From Streptomyces sp. WP-1 (GTDB lineage Bacteria > Actinomycetota > Actinomycetes > Streptomycetales > Streptomycetaceae), in the NCBI RefSeq assembly GCF_030450125.1, contig NZ_CP123923.1, positions 3,658,001-3,722,000 of the forward strand: 64,000 nucleotides of DNA, in the 5' to 3' direction. Positions 10,954 through 20,639 of this stretch are shown in pieces (the stretch's first letter is position 1; every line of letters begins with the position of its first letter). Position numbers and translations under genes: made by a program. The notes under the pieces were generated by a model. The model was given only the letters and a program-made list of their open reading frames with translations, did not search any database and had not been told where the DNA came from.

Positions 10954-11954
10954 CGGTCGTTCCCCTCGGTGCCGGTCGGGCCGTCGGTGCCGTCGTGGTC
11001 GTCGCTGTCGTCGCTCTTGGTGCCGGTCGTGCCGTCCGGTGCGGCCGGGCCCGTGCCGTCGGCCAGCGCCCCGAGCAGGTCCTCGGCGAGTTCGGGCTTG
11101 AGCAGGCCGTGCGCGAGGGCGCGGTCGGCGGTGGCGCGGGCCATCGCGACGTATCCCGCGACGGCCGCCGGGGCGTGCTTGCGCAGCTCGACGAGGTGCG
11201 CGGCGACGGTGCCGGCGTCCCCGCGCGCGACCGGCCCGGTCAGGGCCGCGTCCCCGGAGCGCAGGGCGTTGTCCAGGGCGGCGCCGAGCAGCGGGCCGAG
11301 CATCCGGTCGGGGGCCTCGACACCGGCCGTGCGCAGCAGCTCCATGGCCTGGGCGACCAGGGTGACCAGGTGGTTGGCGCCGAGCGCGAGGGCCGCGTGG
11401 TAGAGCGGGCGGTTCTCCTCGCTGATCCACTCCGGCTCGCCGCCCATCTCGATCACCAGGGCCTGGGCGGCCAGCCGCAGTTCCTCGGGCGCGGTGACGC
11501 CGAAGGAGCAGCCCGCGAGGCGCTGGACGTCGACGGCGGTGCCGGTGAAGGTCATCGCGGGGTGCAGGGCGAGCGGCAGGGCGCCGGCCCGCAGGGCGGG
11601 GTCGAGGACCTTGGCGCCGTACCGTCCCGAGGTGTGCACGAGCAGTTGTCCGGGCCGCACGGCACCGGTCTCGGCGAGGCCGGTGACCAGGGCGGGCAGC
11701 ACGTCGTCGGGGACGGTGAGCAGCACCAGGTCGGCGCGCCGCAGGACCTCGGCGGGCGGCACCAGGGGCACGCCCGGGAGCAGGGCCTCGGCGCGCCTGC
11801 GGGAGGCGTCGGAGACACCGGAGACGGCCACCGGGCGATGCCCGGCGAGCTGGAGGGACGCGGCCAGCGCGGGGCCCACCCGGCCGGCGCCCACGACGCC
11901 GACGGTGAGCCGCGCGGGGCGGTCCTGGTGGTCTTGCTGGTGGACTGTGCTCAC
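10950..11954 (-). CDS. Rossmann-fold DUF2520 oxidoreductase-like protein
   Basis: A 334-residue protein with an N-terminal NAD(P)-binding fold ([20 protein letters not shown]) and a DUF2520 C-terminal helical domain ([20 protein letters not shown] and following). It resembles ketopantoate and 6-phosphogluconate dehydrogenases in architecture. It is the first gene of the operon and overlaps panC. Pantoate, the PanC substrate, is made by a reductase of similar fold, so a ketopantoate-reductase-like role is attractive but unproven. The last 35 residues are a disordered aspartate/glycine/threonine tail. The GTG at 11954 leaves a short polar leader ahead of the fold. Confidence 0.82.
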   Translation of the reverse strand: MSTVHQQDHQDRPARLTVGVVGAGRVGPALAASLQLAGHRPVAVSGVSDASRRRAEALLPGVPLVPPAEVLRRADLVLLTVPDDVLPALVTGLAETGAVRPGQLLVHTSGRYGAKVLDPALRAGALPLALHPAMTFTGTAVDVQRLAGCSFGVTAPEELRLAAQALVIEMGGEPEWISEENRPLYHAALALGANHLVTLVAQAMELLRTAGVEAPDRMLGPLLGAALDNALRSGDAALTGPVARGDAGTVAAHLVELRKHAPAAVAGYVAMARATADRALAHGLLKPELAEDLLGALADGTGPAAPDGTTGTKSDDSDDHDGTDGPTGTEGNDR

Positions 11955-12053
11955 GCGACGGCGGCCTTCCCGTTCCAGTCCGCTTCGGGTACCGGACGAT
12001 GTACCGGACGATTTCTCGTCATGTTAACGCTATCTCGGTCCGGTGCCGACCGG

Positions 12054-12062
12054 TTGTCCACA
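12054..12062 (+). other. DnaA-box sequence TTGTCCACA in a divergent promoter region
   Basis: An exact match to the Streptomyces-preferred DnaA box lies between the divergent DUF2520 gene and the threonine aldolase gene. It is single, so it is not an origin; it could be a DnaA-regulatory site or chance. Confidence 0.35.
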
Positions 12063-12143
12063 GGCTGTGGGTTTCGACACGCGCGGGCCGTGCCGCGGAA
12101 TTCCCGGTGCCCCGGGCGGCCCCGGCGCGGCATGATCCCGGGC

Positions 12144-13346
12144 ATGACCGAGACATCTGGGCAGGACGCATCCGGGCAGGACACGGAACCCACCACCGGG
12201 GAGCGGAGGGAGCCTACGGCCAAGGAGCGGTGGGCGGCCGTACGGCGGCGGGGCGCACGCCGGCTGGGCCACGCGGCCGCGGGCGACTCGCTGCGCGAAC
12301 GCCTCGCGGACCTGGCGGAGGCGGGCGCGGAGGTCTACGACCTGGACGAACCGGCCGACGTCTACGGCAACCGGATCGTGGCGAGCCTGGAGGAGCGGGT
12401 CGCCGCGCTGCTGGGGACCGAGGACGCCGCGTTCTTCCCGTCGGGCACGATGGCCCAGCAGGTGGCGCTGCGCTGCTGGGCGGCCCGCACCGGCAATCCG
12501 GCGGTGGCCCTGCACCCGCTCGCCCACCCCGAGGTGCACGAACGCGACGCCCTCAGCCAGGTCAGCGGGCTGCGCCCGGTGAACGTGGGCAGCGGCATCG
12601 ACCAGCCGACGGCGGCGGAGATACGCGGCCTGGCGGAGCCCTTCGGGGCGCTGATGCTCGAACTGCCGCTCCGGGACGCCGGTTTCGTGCTGCCCGCCTG
12701 GGAGGAGCTGACCGAGCTGGTCGAGGCGGCGCGGGAGCGGGAGGCGGTGGTGCACTTCGACGGCGCGCGCCTGTGGGAGTGCACCGAGCACTTCGGGCGC
12801 CCCCTGGCGGAGATCGCGGGCCTGGCCGACAGCGTCTACGTGTCGTTCTACAAGTCCCTCGACGGCCTCGGCGGCGCCGCGCTCGCCGGGCCGCGCACGC
12901 TGGTCGAGGAGGCGCGGGCCTGGCGGCACCGGTACGGCGGGCAGATCTTCCAGCAGTTCCCGACCGCGCTGTCCGCGCTGATCGGCCTGGAGCGCGAACT
13001 GCCCCGGCTGCCGGAGTACGTCCGCCACGCGCGCGTGGTCGCCGCCGCGCTGCGCGAGGGGTTCGCCGAGGCGGGTCTGCCCTGGGCGCGGGTGCATCCT
13101 GGGGTGCCGCACACCCATGAGTTCCAGGTCTGGCTGCCGTACGGGCCCGAGACGGTGGCCGAGGCGGCGCTGCGGCAGGCCGAGGAGACCTCGGTGGCCC
13201 TCTTCCCGGGCCACTGGTCGGGCGCGGCGGGCCCCGGCATGGCCTGCACGGAGGTGTCCGTGCGCGGGTCCGGCCTGGAGTGGACGGCGGAGGATGTGCG
13301 GGCCGCCGTACGGGACTTCGTACGACGGCTGCCGGGCCGGGACTGA
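12144..13346 (+). CDS. Threonine aldolase / beta-eliminating lyase-like PLP enzyme
   Basis: A fold-type I PLP enzyme of 400 residues related to low-specificity L-threonine aldolases, which cleave threonine to glycine and acetaldehyde. Visible landmarks are the N-terminal YDLDEPADVYGNRIVASLEE, the cofactor-ring segment AAFFPSGTMAQQVAL, the PLP-aspartate strand VVHFDGARLWECTEHFG and the Schiff-base region DSVYVSFYKSLDGLGGAALAG, where the lysine of YKSL is the likely PLP lysine. Canonical threonine aldolases have FDGARI and a LSKG lysine, so the true substrate may differ. The ATG at 12144 follows another ATG at 12132. It is transcribed away from the pantothenate/NAD operon. Confidence 0.82.
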   Translation: MTETSGQDASGQDTEPTTGERREPTAKERWAAVRRRGARRLGHAAAGDSLRERLADLAEAGAEVYDLDEPADVYGNRIVASLEERVAALLGTEDAAFFPSGTMAQQVALRCWAARTGNPAVALHPLAHPEVHERDALSQVSGLRPVNVGSGIDQPTAAEIRGLAEPFGALMLELPLRDAGFVLPAWEELTELVEAAREREAVVHFDGARLWECTEHFGRPLAEIAGLADSVYVSFYKSLDGLGGAALAGPRTLVEEARAWRHRYGGQIFQQFPTALSALIGLERELPRLPEYVRHARVVAAALREGFAEAGLPWARVHPGVPHTHEFQVWLPYGPETVAEAALRQAEETSVALFPGHWSGAAGPGMACTEVSVRGSGLEWTAEDVRAAVRDFVRRLPGRD

Positions 13347-13367
13347 GGGGGGGCGCCGGGGCTTGCG

Positions 13368-13383
13368 CGGCGGTGTGCCGCCG
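13368..13383. terminator. Short hairpin between convergent genes
   Basis: CGGCGG-TGTG-CCGCCG lies between the aldolase-like gene and the response regulator gene, which converge. No T-run is obvious, as is common in Streptomyces. Confidence 0.45.
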
Positions 13384-13387
13384 TGGT

Positions 13388-14059
13388 TCAGCGGTGGCCG
13401 CCGGCCCGCACCAGGCCGGTCTCGTAGGCCAGCACCACCACCTGCACCCGGTCCCGCAGGCCCAGCTTGGTGAGGATGCGGCCCACATGGGTCTTCACGG
13501 TCGCCTCGGACAGCACGAGCCGGGCCGCGATCTCCCCGTTGGACAGGCCCTGCGCGACCAGCACCATCACCTCGCGCTCCCGCTCGGTGAGCCGCTCCAG
13601 CTCCTTGTGCTTGGGGTCCCGGCCGGCGGAGGGCAGCATCGGCGCGAACCGGTCCAGCAGGCGGCGCGTGGTGGAGGGCGCCACCACCGCGTCACCGCTG
13701 TGCACGGCGCGGATGGCGGCCAGCAGCTCGCCGGGCGGCACGTCCTTGAGCATGAAGCCGGACGCGCCCGCCTTCAGCCCGGAGAAGGCGTACTCGTCCA
13801 GGTCGAAGGTGGTCAGGATCAGCACCTTGGGCGCATCGGGCTGCTCGCAGATGCGCCGGGTGGCCTCCACGCCGTCGAGCTTGGGCATGCGGACGTCCAT
13901 CAGGACGACGTCGACCTGGGTGGAGCGCAGCGCCTCCAGGGCCTCGACCCCGTCGCCCGCCTCGGCGACGACCTCCATGTCCGGCTGGGCGGCGAGCACC
14001 ATCCCGAACCCGGTGCGCAGCAGCACCTGGTCGTCGACGAGCATCACGCGGATCGTCAT
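13388..14059 (-). CDS. NarL/LuxR-family response regulator
   Basis: A 223-residue two-component regulator. The receiver domain has acidic residues Asp9 and Asp10, the phospho-acceptor Asp55 (VVLMDVRMPKLDG) and the conserved Lys105 (GFMLKD). The C-terminal LuxR helix-turn-helix reads LTEREREVMVLVAQGLSNGE then LVLSEATVKTHVGRILTKLG. The start codon lies 31 bases after the stop of the histidine kinase gene, so the two form an operon. Its regulon cannot be read from the sequence. Confidence 0.95.
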   Translation of the reverse strand: MTIRVMLVDDQVLLRTGFGMVLAAQPDMEVVAEAGDGVEALEALRSTQVDVVLMDVRMPKLDGVEATRRICEQPDAPKVLILTTFDLDEYAFSGLKAGASGFMLKDVPPGELLAAIRAVHSGDAVVAPSTTRRLLDRFAPMLPSAGRDPKHKELERLTEREREVMVLVAQGLSNGEIAARLVLSEATVKTHVGRILTKLGLRDRVQVVVLAYETGLVRAGGHR

Positions 14060-14090
14060 CGGGGTCCTTCTTCCATCCGTCTTCGGTGAC

Positions 14091-15296
14091 TCAGTGCGCC
14101 GGTTTGAGCGGCAGGAGGGCGCTGATACGGAACCCTCCGCCGGGACGTGGCCCGGCGTCCAGGGTGCCGCCGACCATGCCGACGCGCTCGCGCATCCCGA
14201 TCAGGCCGTGCCCCCGGCCGTCGGCGCCACCCTCCTCGTACAGCTCCTGCGGGGCGCCCTTGCCGTCGTCCTCCACGAGCAGTCCCAGACCGTCGTCGAA
14301 GTAGACCAGACGGACGCTCGCACCGGTGTTCGGCCCGCCGTGCTTGCGGGTGTTGGTGAGCGCCTCCTGCACGATCCGGTACGCGGTCAGCTCCACCCCG
14401 CTGGGCAGCGGGCGCGGGGTGCCCTCCACCTTGAAGTCGACGGGGAGGCCGGAGCGGCGGCACTGCTCGATCAGCTCGTCGATCTGCCCGACGTCCGGCT
14501 GCGGGACGTACTCCCCGCTCTCCTGGTGCTCCCCGGTGCGCAGCACGCCCAGCAGGCGGCGCATCTCGGCCAGGGCCTGCCTGCCGGTCGAGGAGATCGT
14601 CTCCAGGGCCTTCCTGGCCTGGTCGGGGGCGGCGTCCAGGACGTAGGCGGCACCGTCGGCCTGGACCACCATCACGGACACGTTGTGCGCGACGACATCG
14701 TGCAGCTCGCGGGCGATCCGGGCGCGCTCGGCGGCGACCGCGACCTTGGACTGCGCCTCGCGCTCCTTCTCCAGGCGGGCCGCGCGCTCCTCCAGCTGGG
14801 CGAAGTAGGCGCGCCGGGTGCGCATAGAGTCGCCGAGCACCCAGGCGAGCGCGAACGGCACGGTCTGGAAGACCACGATGGCGATCTGCCCGAGGAAACC
14901 GGAGTGCTGCGCGGGCCAGCGCAGTTGGGCCATGCTCGCGGCGCAGAAGCTGGCGACCAGGGCGAGCCGGGAGGCCCAGCGCGCGCCCGTCGTGGCGACG
15001 GTGTAGGCGATCACCAGCAGGGCGAAGTCGGCGACGGTCGTCTCCACGTCCAGCACCAGCTGGGCGAGCCCGGTGGCGAGCGCGAGCAGCAGCATCCGCT
15101 CCGGGAAGAGGCGGCGCAGCGCGACGACGGCGCACAGGACGGCGGAGACCACGACCGCCGCGGTGAGCGAACCCCGGTGGGCGGGCGTCCCCTGGAGATT
15201 GGCCTCGCTCAGCACCGACAGCCCGAACAGGACGACGGCCCAGAAGGAGTCGACCCCGGTCGGGTGGCGGCGGAGGAAGTCGTAGAGGCGCTGCAC
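14091..15296 (-). CDS. Membrane sensor histidine kinase of the NarL/DesK type
   Basis: A 401-residue HisKA_3 kinase. The first 170 residues contain about five to six hydrophobic helices without a sizeable extracellular domain, so it probably senses something within the membrane. A coiled-coil linker (YFAQLEERAARLEKEREAQ) leads to the dimerisation box ERARIARELHDVVAHNVSVM with phospho-acceptor His199. The ATPase part has the N box AYRIVQEALTNTRKH and G box GRGHGLIGMRERV. It partners the response regulator encoded 31 bases downstream. An extended tail is absent. Confidence 0.93.
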   Translation of the reverse strand: MQRLYDFLRRHPTGVDSFWAVVLFGLSVLSEANLQGTPAHRGSLTAAVVVSAVLCAVVALRRLFPERMLLLALATGLAQLVLDVETTVADFALLVIAYTVATTGARWASRLALVASFCAASMAQLRWPAQHSGFLGQIAIVVFQTVPFALAWVLGDSMRTRRAYFAQLEERAARLEKEREAQSKVAVAAERARIARELHDVVAHNVSVMVVQADGAAYVLDAAPDQARKALETISSTGRQALAEMRRLLGVLRTGEHQESGEYVPQPDVGQIDELIEQCRRSGLPVDFKVEGTPRPLPSGVELTAYRIVQEALTNTRKHGGPNTGASVRLVYFDDGLGLLVEDDGKGAPQELYEEGGADGRGHGLIGMRERVGMVGGTLDAGPRPGGGFRISALLPLKPAH

Positions 15297-15414
15297 GTAA
15301 CCCAGAGTAGGGAAACGGAATGCCCGACCGGGTCAACCGGAGGGCCGATCCGGGCCCGGCGCGCGTACTCCCCAAGGTGGAGGAGATGATCATCTGTGGG
15401 CCTACCCTGGTGCC

Positions 15415-16440
15415 GTGACGCAGGAGACGCGGGGGCAGCGGCGGGAGGCGCCCGGGGGCCCGCGCGGCTGGCGGGCGGCGGCCGAGGAGGCCCTGTACGG
15501 CCCCGCGGGCTTCTACCGGCGCCCCGAGGGGCCCGGCGGGCACTTCCGTACGTCCGTGCACGCCTCACGGCTCTTCGCGGGGGCCGTGGCGGAGCTGCTC
15601 CAGCGGGTCGACACGGCGCTGGGCCGCCCCGGGGCGCTGGACTTCGTGGACATGGCCGCCGGGCGGGGCGAACTGGTCACCGGGGTGCTCGCCGCGCTGC
15701 CGCGCGAGGTGGCGGCGCGCGTGCGGCCGTACGCCGTGGAGATCGCCGGCCGCCCCGCGGACCTGGACGAACGCGTCGTCTGGCGCGACGAGCCCCCGGC
15801 ACGGATCACCGGGCTGCTGTTCGCCAACGAGTGGCTGGACAACGTGCCCGTGGACGTGGCCGAGACGGACCCCGCCGGGGTGCCCCGGTACGTGCTCGTC
15901 GGCGACGACGGCACCGAGCGCCTCGGCGGCCCGGTGACCGGAGCGGACGCGGACTGGCTGGCGCGCTGGTGGCCGCTGGGGGCCGAGGAGGGGGCGCGGG
16001 CGGAGATCGGGCTGCCCCGCGACCGGGCGTGGGCGAAGGTCGCGGGCCGGGTGGCGCGCGGGCTCGCGGTGGCCGTGGACTACGCCCACACCGCCGGCGC
16101 GCGCCCCCCGTTCGGCACGCTCACCGGCTTCCGCGCGGGCCGCGAGACGGCCCCCGTACCGGACGGCAGCTGCGACATCACGGCCCATGTCGCCCTGGAC
16201 GCGTGCGCGGCGGCGGACCGGCACCCGGCCCCCGCGCGCCTGCTGACCCAGCGCGCCGCCCTCGACGCCCTCGGCCTCACCGGCGCGCGCCCCCCGCTCA
16301 CGCTCGCCTCCACCGACCCCGCCGCCTATGTGCGCGCCCTGGCGAGCGCCGGGGAGGCCGCCGAACTCACCGCGCGGGGCGGCCTCGGCGACTTCGGCTG
16401 GCTGCTCCGGGCGGTGGACATCGCGGACCCGCTGGCCTGA
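15415..16440 (+). CDS. MidA/NDUFAF7-family SAM-dependent methyltransferase
   Basis: A 341-residue class I methyltransferase. The N-terminal cap ([20 protein letters not shown]) is the family signature, motif I reads [20 protein letters not shown], and [17 protein letters not shown] corresponds to the NELLDALPV motif that defines MidA/NDUFAF7. The mitochondrial relative dimethylates an arginine of the complex I 49-kDa subunit, the homologue of NuoD. The next gene, convergent and ending about 70 bases away, encodes an orphan NuoD, which makes the same relation plausible here (inference). The GTG at 15415 is the only start that keeps the cap intact. Confidence 0.85.
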   Translation: MTQETRGQRREAPGGPRGWRAAAEEALYGPAGFYRRPEGPGGHFRTSVHASRLFAGAVAELLQRVDTALGRPGALDFVDMAAGRGELVTGVLAALPREVAARVRPYAVEIAGRPADLDERVVWRDEPPARITGLLFANEWLDNVPVDVAETDPAGVPRYVLVGDDGTERLGGPVTGADADWLARWWPLGAEEGARAEIGLPRDRAWAKVAGRVARGLAVAVDYAHTAGARPPFGTLTGFRAGRETAPVPDGSCDITAHVALDACAAADRHPAPARLLTQRAALDALGLTGARPPLTLASTDPAAYVRALASAGEAAELTARGGLGDFGWLLRAVDIADPLA

Positions 16441-16507
16441 ACCGGTCCGCCGGCCGGGCCTGCTTCTCGATGCCGGGCCGGACCTGCCTGTCGATGTCGG
16501 TCCGGGC

Positions 16508-17659
16508 CTACTTGTCGATGTCGCCGACCACGAAGAACATCGAGCCCAGGATCGCCACCATGTCCGCCACCAGCGTCCCGGGCAGCAGCTCGGTCAGCAC
16601 CTGGATGTTGTTGTACGACGCCGAGCGCAGCTTGAGCCGGTACGGGGTCTTCTCGCCCTTGCTGACCAGGTAGTAGCCGTTGATGCCGAGCGGGTTCTCG
16701 GTCCAGGCGTACGTATGGCCCTCGGGCGCCTTCAGCACCTTCGGCAGCCGCTGGTTGATCGGCCCGGGCGCCAGCTCGGCGATCCGGTCCAGGCAGGCGT
16801 CCGCGAGGTCCAGCGCGTTGTGCGTCTGCGCCAGCAGCACCTCGAAGCGGGCCAGGCAGTCGCCCTCGCTCCGGGTGACGACCTCCAGCGTGTCCTGGAG
16901 CTCGCCGTACGCCAGGTACGGCTCGTCGCGGCGCAGGTCGAAGTCGACGCCCGAGCCGCGCGCGATGGGCCCGCTCACCCCGTAGGCGTGCACCGCCTCG
17001 GGAGCGAGCGCGCCGACCCCGCGCGTGCGCCCCCGGAAGATCTCGTTGCCGAGCACCAGGTCGTCGAAGACGTGCATACGGGAGCGCACCGCCGCGACGG
17101 CGGCACGGGCACGGGCCGTCCACCCGGCCGGCAGGTCCTCCTTGAGGCCGCCGACGCGGTTGAACATGTAGTGCATGCGCCCGCCGGAGACCTCCTCCAT
17201 GACGTTCTGGAGCACCTCGCGCTCGCGGAACGCGTAGAACACCGGGGTGATCCCGCCCAGTTCGAGCGGGTAGGAGCCGAGGAACATCAGGTGGTTGAGC
17301 ACCCGGTTCAGCTCGGCGAGCAGGGTGCGCGTCCACACCGCGCGCCGCGGGACCTCCATGCCGAGCATCCGCTCCACGGCGAGGACCACGCCCAGCTCGT
17401 TCGAGAACGCCGACAGCCAGTCATGGCGGTTGGCCAGCATGATGATCTGCCGGTAGTCCCGCGCCTCGAAGAGTTTCTCGGCACCGCGGTGCATATAGCC
17501 GATCACCGGCTCGGCCGACACGATGCGCTCGCCGTCCAGCACCAGCCTGAGCCGCAGCACGCCGTGCGTGGACGGGTGCTGGGGCCCGATGTTGAGCACC
17601 ATGTCGGTGCTCTCCGCGGCACCGCCGATCCCGACCGTGGTCTGCGTCGTAGGACTCAT
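16508..17659 (-). CDS. nuoD2: NuoD2, orphan NADH-quinone oxidoreductase 49-kDa subunit
   Basis: A 383-residue homologue of the quinone-site subunit of respiratory complex I, encoded away from any other nuo gene. It has the N-terminal [15 protein letters not shown] motif and [13 protein letters not shown] (Arg58 lies in the segment that is methylated in mitochondria), [18 protein letters not shown], and the C-terminal [22 protein letters not shown]. The histidines of QHPSTHG that line the quinone pocket are kept, so it is likely active. The ATG at 17659 has a GGGGGAA element upstream at good spacing; an ATG six codons earlier lacks one. It may replace NuoD under certain conditions. Confidence 0.93.
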   Translation of the reverse strand: MSPTTQTTVGIGGAAESTDMVLNIGPQHPSTHGVLRLRLVLDGERIVSAEPVIGYMHRGAEKLFEARDYRQIIMLANRHDWLSAFSNELGVVLAVERMLGMEVPRRAVWTRTLLAELNRVLNHLMFLGSYPLELGGITPVFYAFREREVLQNVMEEVSGGRMHYMFNRVGGLKEDLPAGWTARARAAVAAVRSRMHVFDDLVLGNEIFRGRTRGVGALAPEAVHAYGVSGPIARGSGVDFDLRRDEPYLAYGELQDTLEVVTRSEGDCLARFEVLLAQTHNALDLADACLDRIAELAPGPINQRLPKVLKAPEGHTYAWTENPLGINGYYLVSKGEKTPYRLKLRSASYNNIQVLTELLPGTLVADMVAILGSMFFVVGDIDK

Positions 17660-17692
17660 GCCCCCAGTTTCCCCCATGCCGGGACGCGCGAA

Positions 17693-17721
17693 GGCCCGGC
17701 TCCCCGTGCGGGGGCCGGGCC
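17693..17721 (-). terminator. Hairpin terminator downstream of the coiled-coil membrane protein gene
   Basis: GGCCCGGC-T-CCCC, a GTGC loop, then GGGG-GCCGGGCC forms a strong stem 20 bases past the stop at 17742. Confidence 0.65.
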
Positions 17722-17741
17722 CGGTGCGGGACGCGCCGTCG

Positions 17742-19217
17742 TCAGGAGGCCGCGCTGCGCAGCCCCTGGACGTCGATCACCTCGGTCTCGTCGTGCGCCG
17801 TCAGGTCGATGACCTGGCCGACACCGCGCGCGCTGTCGTCGGCGGGCTTGAACCGCGCCTCCGCCTCGGCCTTGTGCACGGCCAGCGCCTCCTGGCCGAC
17901 GACATCGGCCAGGTCCTCGTTCTGCACGGCGTCCAGCGCGGCCTCGGGCGTCGCCTTCTGCGTGCCGAAGAAGTCGAAACCCCCCTCGGTCAGCGGGCGC
18001 CGCGCGGGCGTGGCCGGTACGACGGCCACGGCGGTCGGCACGGTGAAGTGCCCGGCGGAGGCCCGGCCCACGGGGGTCTCGGAAGCGGCGGCGGATGCGG
18101 GGACCTCGGCGGCCTCGGCGGCCTCGGGGCTCGCGGGGGCCTCGGGGGCCCCGGCGGCCACCGGGGACTCGGCGGTCTTAGGCGCGGCGGGCTCGGCGGC
18201 CGTCGCGTGAACGTCGGCCGTGGCGTGTCCGTCGGCCGTCAGCGGCCGGTCCTGCGCCGCCGCTTCACCGCCCGGCAGGTCCCGCACGCCTTCGGCGCTC
18301 TCGTAGCTCTCGGCGTTCGCGGCACCCGGGGCGTTCGCGGCACCCGAGGCGCCCTCGACGTCCTCGGCGGCCCCCCGCGCGTCCCCGCCTTCCGGTACGA
18401 CCTCGGCCGCAGACGCCGTCTCGGCCCCGGCCTCGCCCCGCCCGGCTATGTCTCCCTCGGCGCCGTCCCCTTTGGCACCGGCCTCGTCCTCGCCCACCGT
18501 CTCGGACACCGGCGCGGACGCGGACCCAGCGGTGGTGGCGGTCCCGGCGCTCCCCGCCGCATCCCGGTCGAACGCCGCGAGCGCCCGCAGCGCCTGCCCG
18601 TACAGCTCGGCGCCCGCGGCCGAGAAGACGTCGTACGCCTTCTCCGGCTCCTCGCCGCCGGCGGCGGCCCGCTCCGCGCTCCGCGCCGCCGGCAGTGCCG
18701 GGGAGGCCGCGCGGGACGGCAGCGAGGGCGCCGTACGCCCGGCCGGCTCCAGCGCGGGCCCGCCCGACTCGATCTCCAGCAGGCGGCGCCCCTCCAGGGC
18801 GCTGGCGCGCTCGGTCTCCGCGGTGGCGTAGCGGCGCAGCAGGGCGGCGTGCTCGTTGCGCAGGGCCGCCAGTTCGGCGCGTTTGGCGCGCAGCCGCTGC
18901 TCCAGCTTGCCGCGCAGTTCGCGCGACTCCTCCAGGTCGGCCTCCAGCTCGGCGACCCGTTCCTCGAAGCGCCATTCGTCGCCGGCCCGGGCGCGGGTGA
19001 GGTCGGCGACCTGTTTGCCCGCGTGGATGTCCCAGCGGCGCATCACGAACGCACCGGCGAGGGCGGTCGCCGCGGCGGCCCCGGCCAGTGCGCGCAACAC
19101 CGTGGCCTCGGAGAACACCCAGGGGCCCAGCGCGCACACGACGGAGACGCCGGCGATCGCGGAGGGAGGCAACAGCCGGTGCAGAGGCGGGGAATGGCGG
19201 TGGCGTCCACGTGGCAT
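17742..19217 (-). CDS. Membrane-anchored coiled-coil protein with long disordered region
   Basis: A 491-residue protein of unknown function. Residues 15-60 hold two hydrophobic helices ([16 protein letters not shown] and [19 protein letters not shown]). A coiled coil follows at about 75-145 ([38 protein letters not shown]). The middle, about 190-410, is an alanine/glutamate/glycine-rich disordered region. The last 70 residues ([20 protein letters not shown] and onward) look folded and end in [14 protein letters not shown]. The ATG at 19217 is chosen because the membrane segments then start near residue 15; an upstream in-frame ATG adds an unlikely cysteine-rich leader. The architecture suggests a cell-envelope scaffold. 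Confidence 0.65.
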   Translation of the reverse strand: MPRGRHRHSPPLHRLLPPSAIAGVSVVCALGPWVFSEATVLRALAGAAAATALAGAFVMRRWDIHAGKQVADLTRARAGDEWRFEERVAELEADLEESRELRGKLEQRLRAKRAELAALRNEHAALLRRYATAETERASALEGRRLLEIESGGPALEPAGRTAPSLPSRAASPALPAARSAERAAAGGEEPEKAYDVFSAAGAELYGQALRALAAFDRDAAGSAGTATTAGSASAPVSETVGEDEAGAKGDGAEGDIAGRGEAGAETASAAEVVPEGGDARGAAEDVEGASGAANAPGAANAESYESAEGVRDLPGGEAAAQDRPLTADGHATADVHATAAEPAAPKTAESPVAAGAPEAPASPEAAEAAEVPASAAASETPVGRASAGHFTVPTAVAVVPATPARRPLTEGGFDFFGTQKATPEAALDAVQNEDLADVVGQEALAVHKAEAEARFKPADDSARGVGQVIDLTAHDETEVIDVQGLRSAAS

Positions 19218-19313
19218 GGCCAGAAACTTACCGCGCGTAGGCGACCGATGGGCCCCCGCCCCGCAAAAACACGGCCATACCGCGCGCTTCACGGGGCGTC
19301 AGGATCGAAACGC

Positions 19314-20438
19314 TCAGTGGGAGACGAGCCGGGCGCCGAGCCACTGGAGGGCCGCCGGGATCTCCCGGCGCCAGGTGTTGAAGTTGTGCCCGCCGCTCGG
19401 AAGGATGATCGAAGAAATCCTGGTCACGTTGGTGTCCTGGACGTTCTTGATGAACCGGAGCGTGTCCTTGTAGTTGTGCTCGCCGATCTTGCTGCTGGTG
19501 ACGAGCAGTGACGTTTCGGGGGCCGCCTGGTGCTTGAGCATCCAGAAGAGGTTGGCACGATTGCGCAGGTTCTCGTCACCGTGGAACAGGTCACCGGTGG
19601 TCGGGTCGATCGGCGCCTTGTAGTACGGCGACAGGCCCACGGCGGCGCCGTACGACTTCGGGTGGTGCATGGCGATCTTCAGCGCGCAGTACCCGCCGGT
19701 GGAGTCGCCGATGATGCCCCAGCTCGCGGGCGTGGGGTCCACCCGGTAACGGCTCATCACCGACTCGCGCAGGTCCTTGGCGAAGAACGTCTCCGTCTGC
19801 GGGCCCCGCGGCACGTCCACGCACTCGGTGTCCCGCGGCGGCGCCACGGACGGGCGCAGCATCACCAGGATCATCGGCTGCATCTTGCCGCCCTTGACGA
19901 GGCGCTGGGCCGTGCTCGGGTAGTTCAGCTTGTCCACCAGCGCCTGCGCGGTGCCGGGGTAGCCGGTCAGCACGACCGCGACCGGGAACCTGCGGTCGCG
20001 CTGGCCCGGCCGGAAGTACTCCGGCGGCAGGTACACGAACGCCGGCGCGGCGATCTTCGTCGTACGGCCCAGGATGTCGATCTTCTGCACCTGCCCGGCC
20101 ACCTGCGGCACCCCGCTGCTCACCCCGGGCACCCGCGAGGCGGAGACCACCCGGATCGGGCTGCCGGCGCCGTCCGCTATGTGGTCGACGACCACGCCCT
20201 GGCCGTCCTCCTGCCCGAACAGGTCCGCCCAGGTCGCGTAGAAGCCGAAGGCCTGGTTGGCGGCGAGGCCCACCGAGGCGAACACCGCGACCTGGGTGGC
20301 GAGCAGCAGCCCGACCCGGCCGCCGATGGTCCGCCAGTGCTGCCGTGCCAGGCGCGGCCACAGCCACACCGTGCCCGCGAACAGCGCCACGGCGAACACG
20401 ATCGCCAGCAGCAGCACCTTGTTGCTCGTGAGACCCAT
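19314..20438 (-). CDS. Membrane-anchored alpha/beta-hydrolase esterase (esterase D / Ag85-like)
   Basis: A 374-residue protein. The N-terminus has two or three membrane helices (VLLLAIVFAVALFAGTVWLW and GLLLATQVAVFASVGLAANQ) followed by an extracellular esterase domain. The nucleophile elbow is GIIGDSTGGYCAL (Ser of GDSTGG), the catalytic histidine is in LPSGGHNFNTW, and the fold is that of mycolyltransferase/esterase D proteins. The ATG at 20438 has AGGAA 6 nt upstream. It is divergent from the MprF-like gene about 200 bases away. In Corynebacterium an esterase gene adjacent to an aminoacyl-lipid synthase affects aminoacylated lipids (from memory), so turnover of aminoacyl lipids is a sensible hypothesis. 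Confidence 0.8.
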   Translation of the reverse strand: MGLTSNKVLLLAIVFAVALFAGTVWLWPRLARQHWRTIGGRVGLLLATQVAVFASVGLAANQAFGFYATWADLFGQEDGQGVVVDHIADGAGSPIRVVSASRVPGVSSGVPQVAGQVQKIDILGRTTKIAAPAFVYLPPEYFRPGQRDRRFPVAVVLTGYPGTAQALVDKLNYPSTAQRLVKGGKMQPMILVMLRPSVAPPRDTECVDVPRGPQTETFFAKDLRESVMSRYRVDPTPASWGIIGDSTGGYCALKIAMHHPKSYGAAVGLSPYYKAPIDPTTGDLFHGDENLRNRANLFWMLKHQAAPETSLLVTSSKIGEHNYKDTLRFIKNVQDTNVTRISSIILPSGGHNFNTWRREIPAALQWLGARLVSH

Positions 20439-20639
20439 GGACTGTTCCTGCCTGCGCTCTAGGCCCGTCCGCGCCCACGCCTTCTCACGTGGGTTTGCCC
20501 GGGGCTTTCCTCGGCCTTTGGCCCGACTTTCCGGTGGGGAGTGAACCTCTCTCCCCAAGACACCGTCCTAGAGGGCGCAATGTCACCGGATGCCCGATCG
20601 GGCCCGGGTTCAAGGTCTCTCGCAGAACTACGGGATGCG

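Noticed and set aside
12054..12062. Chromosomal origin
   Set aside because: Only one DnaA box; Streptomyces oriC has many, next to dnaA and dnaN, which are absent here.
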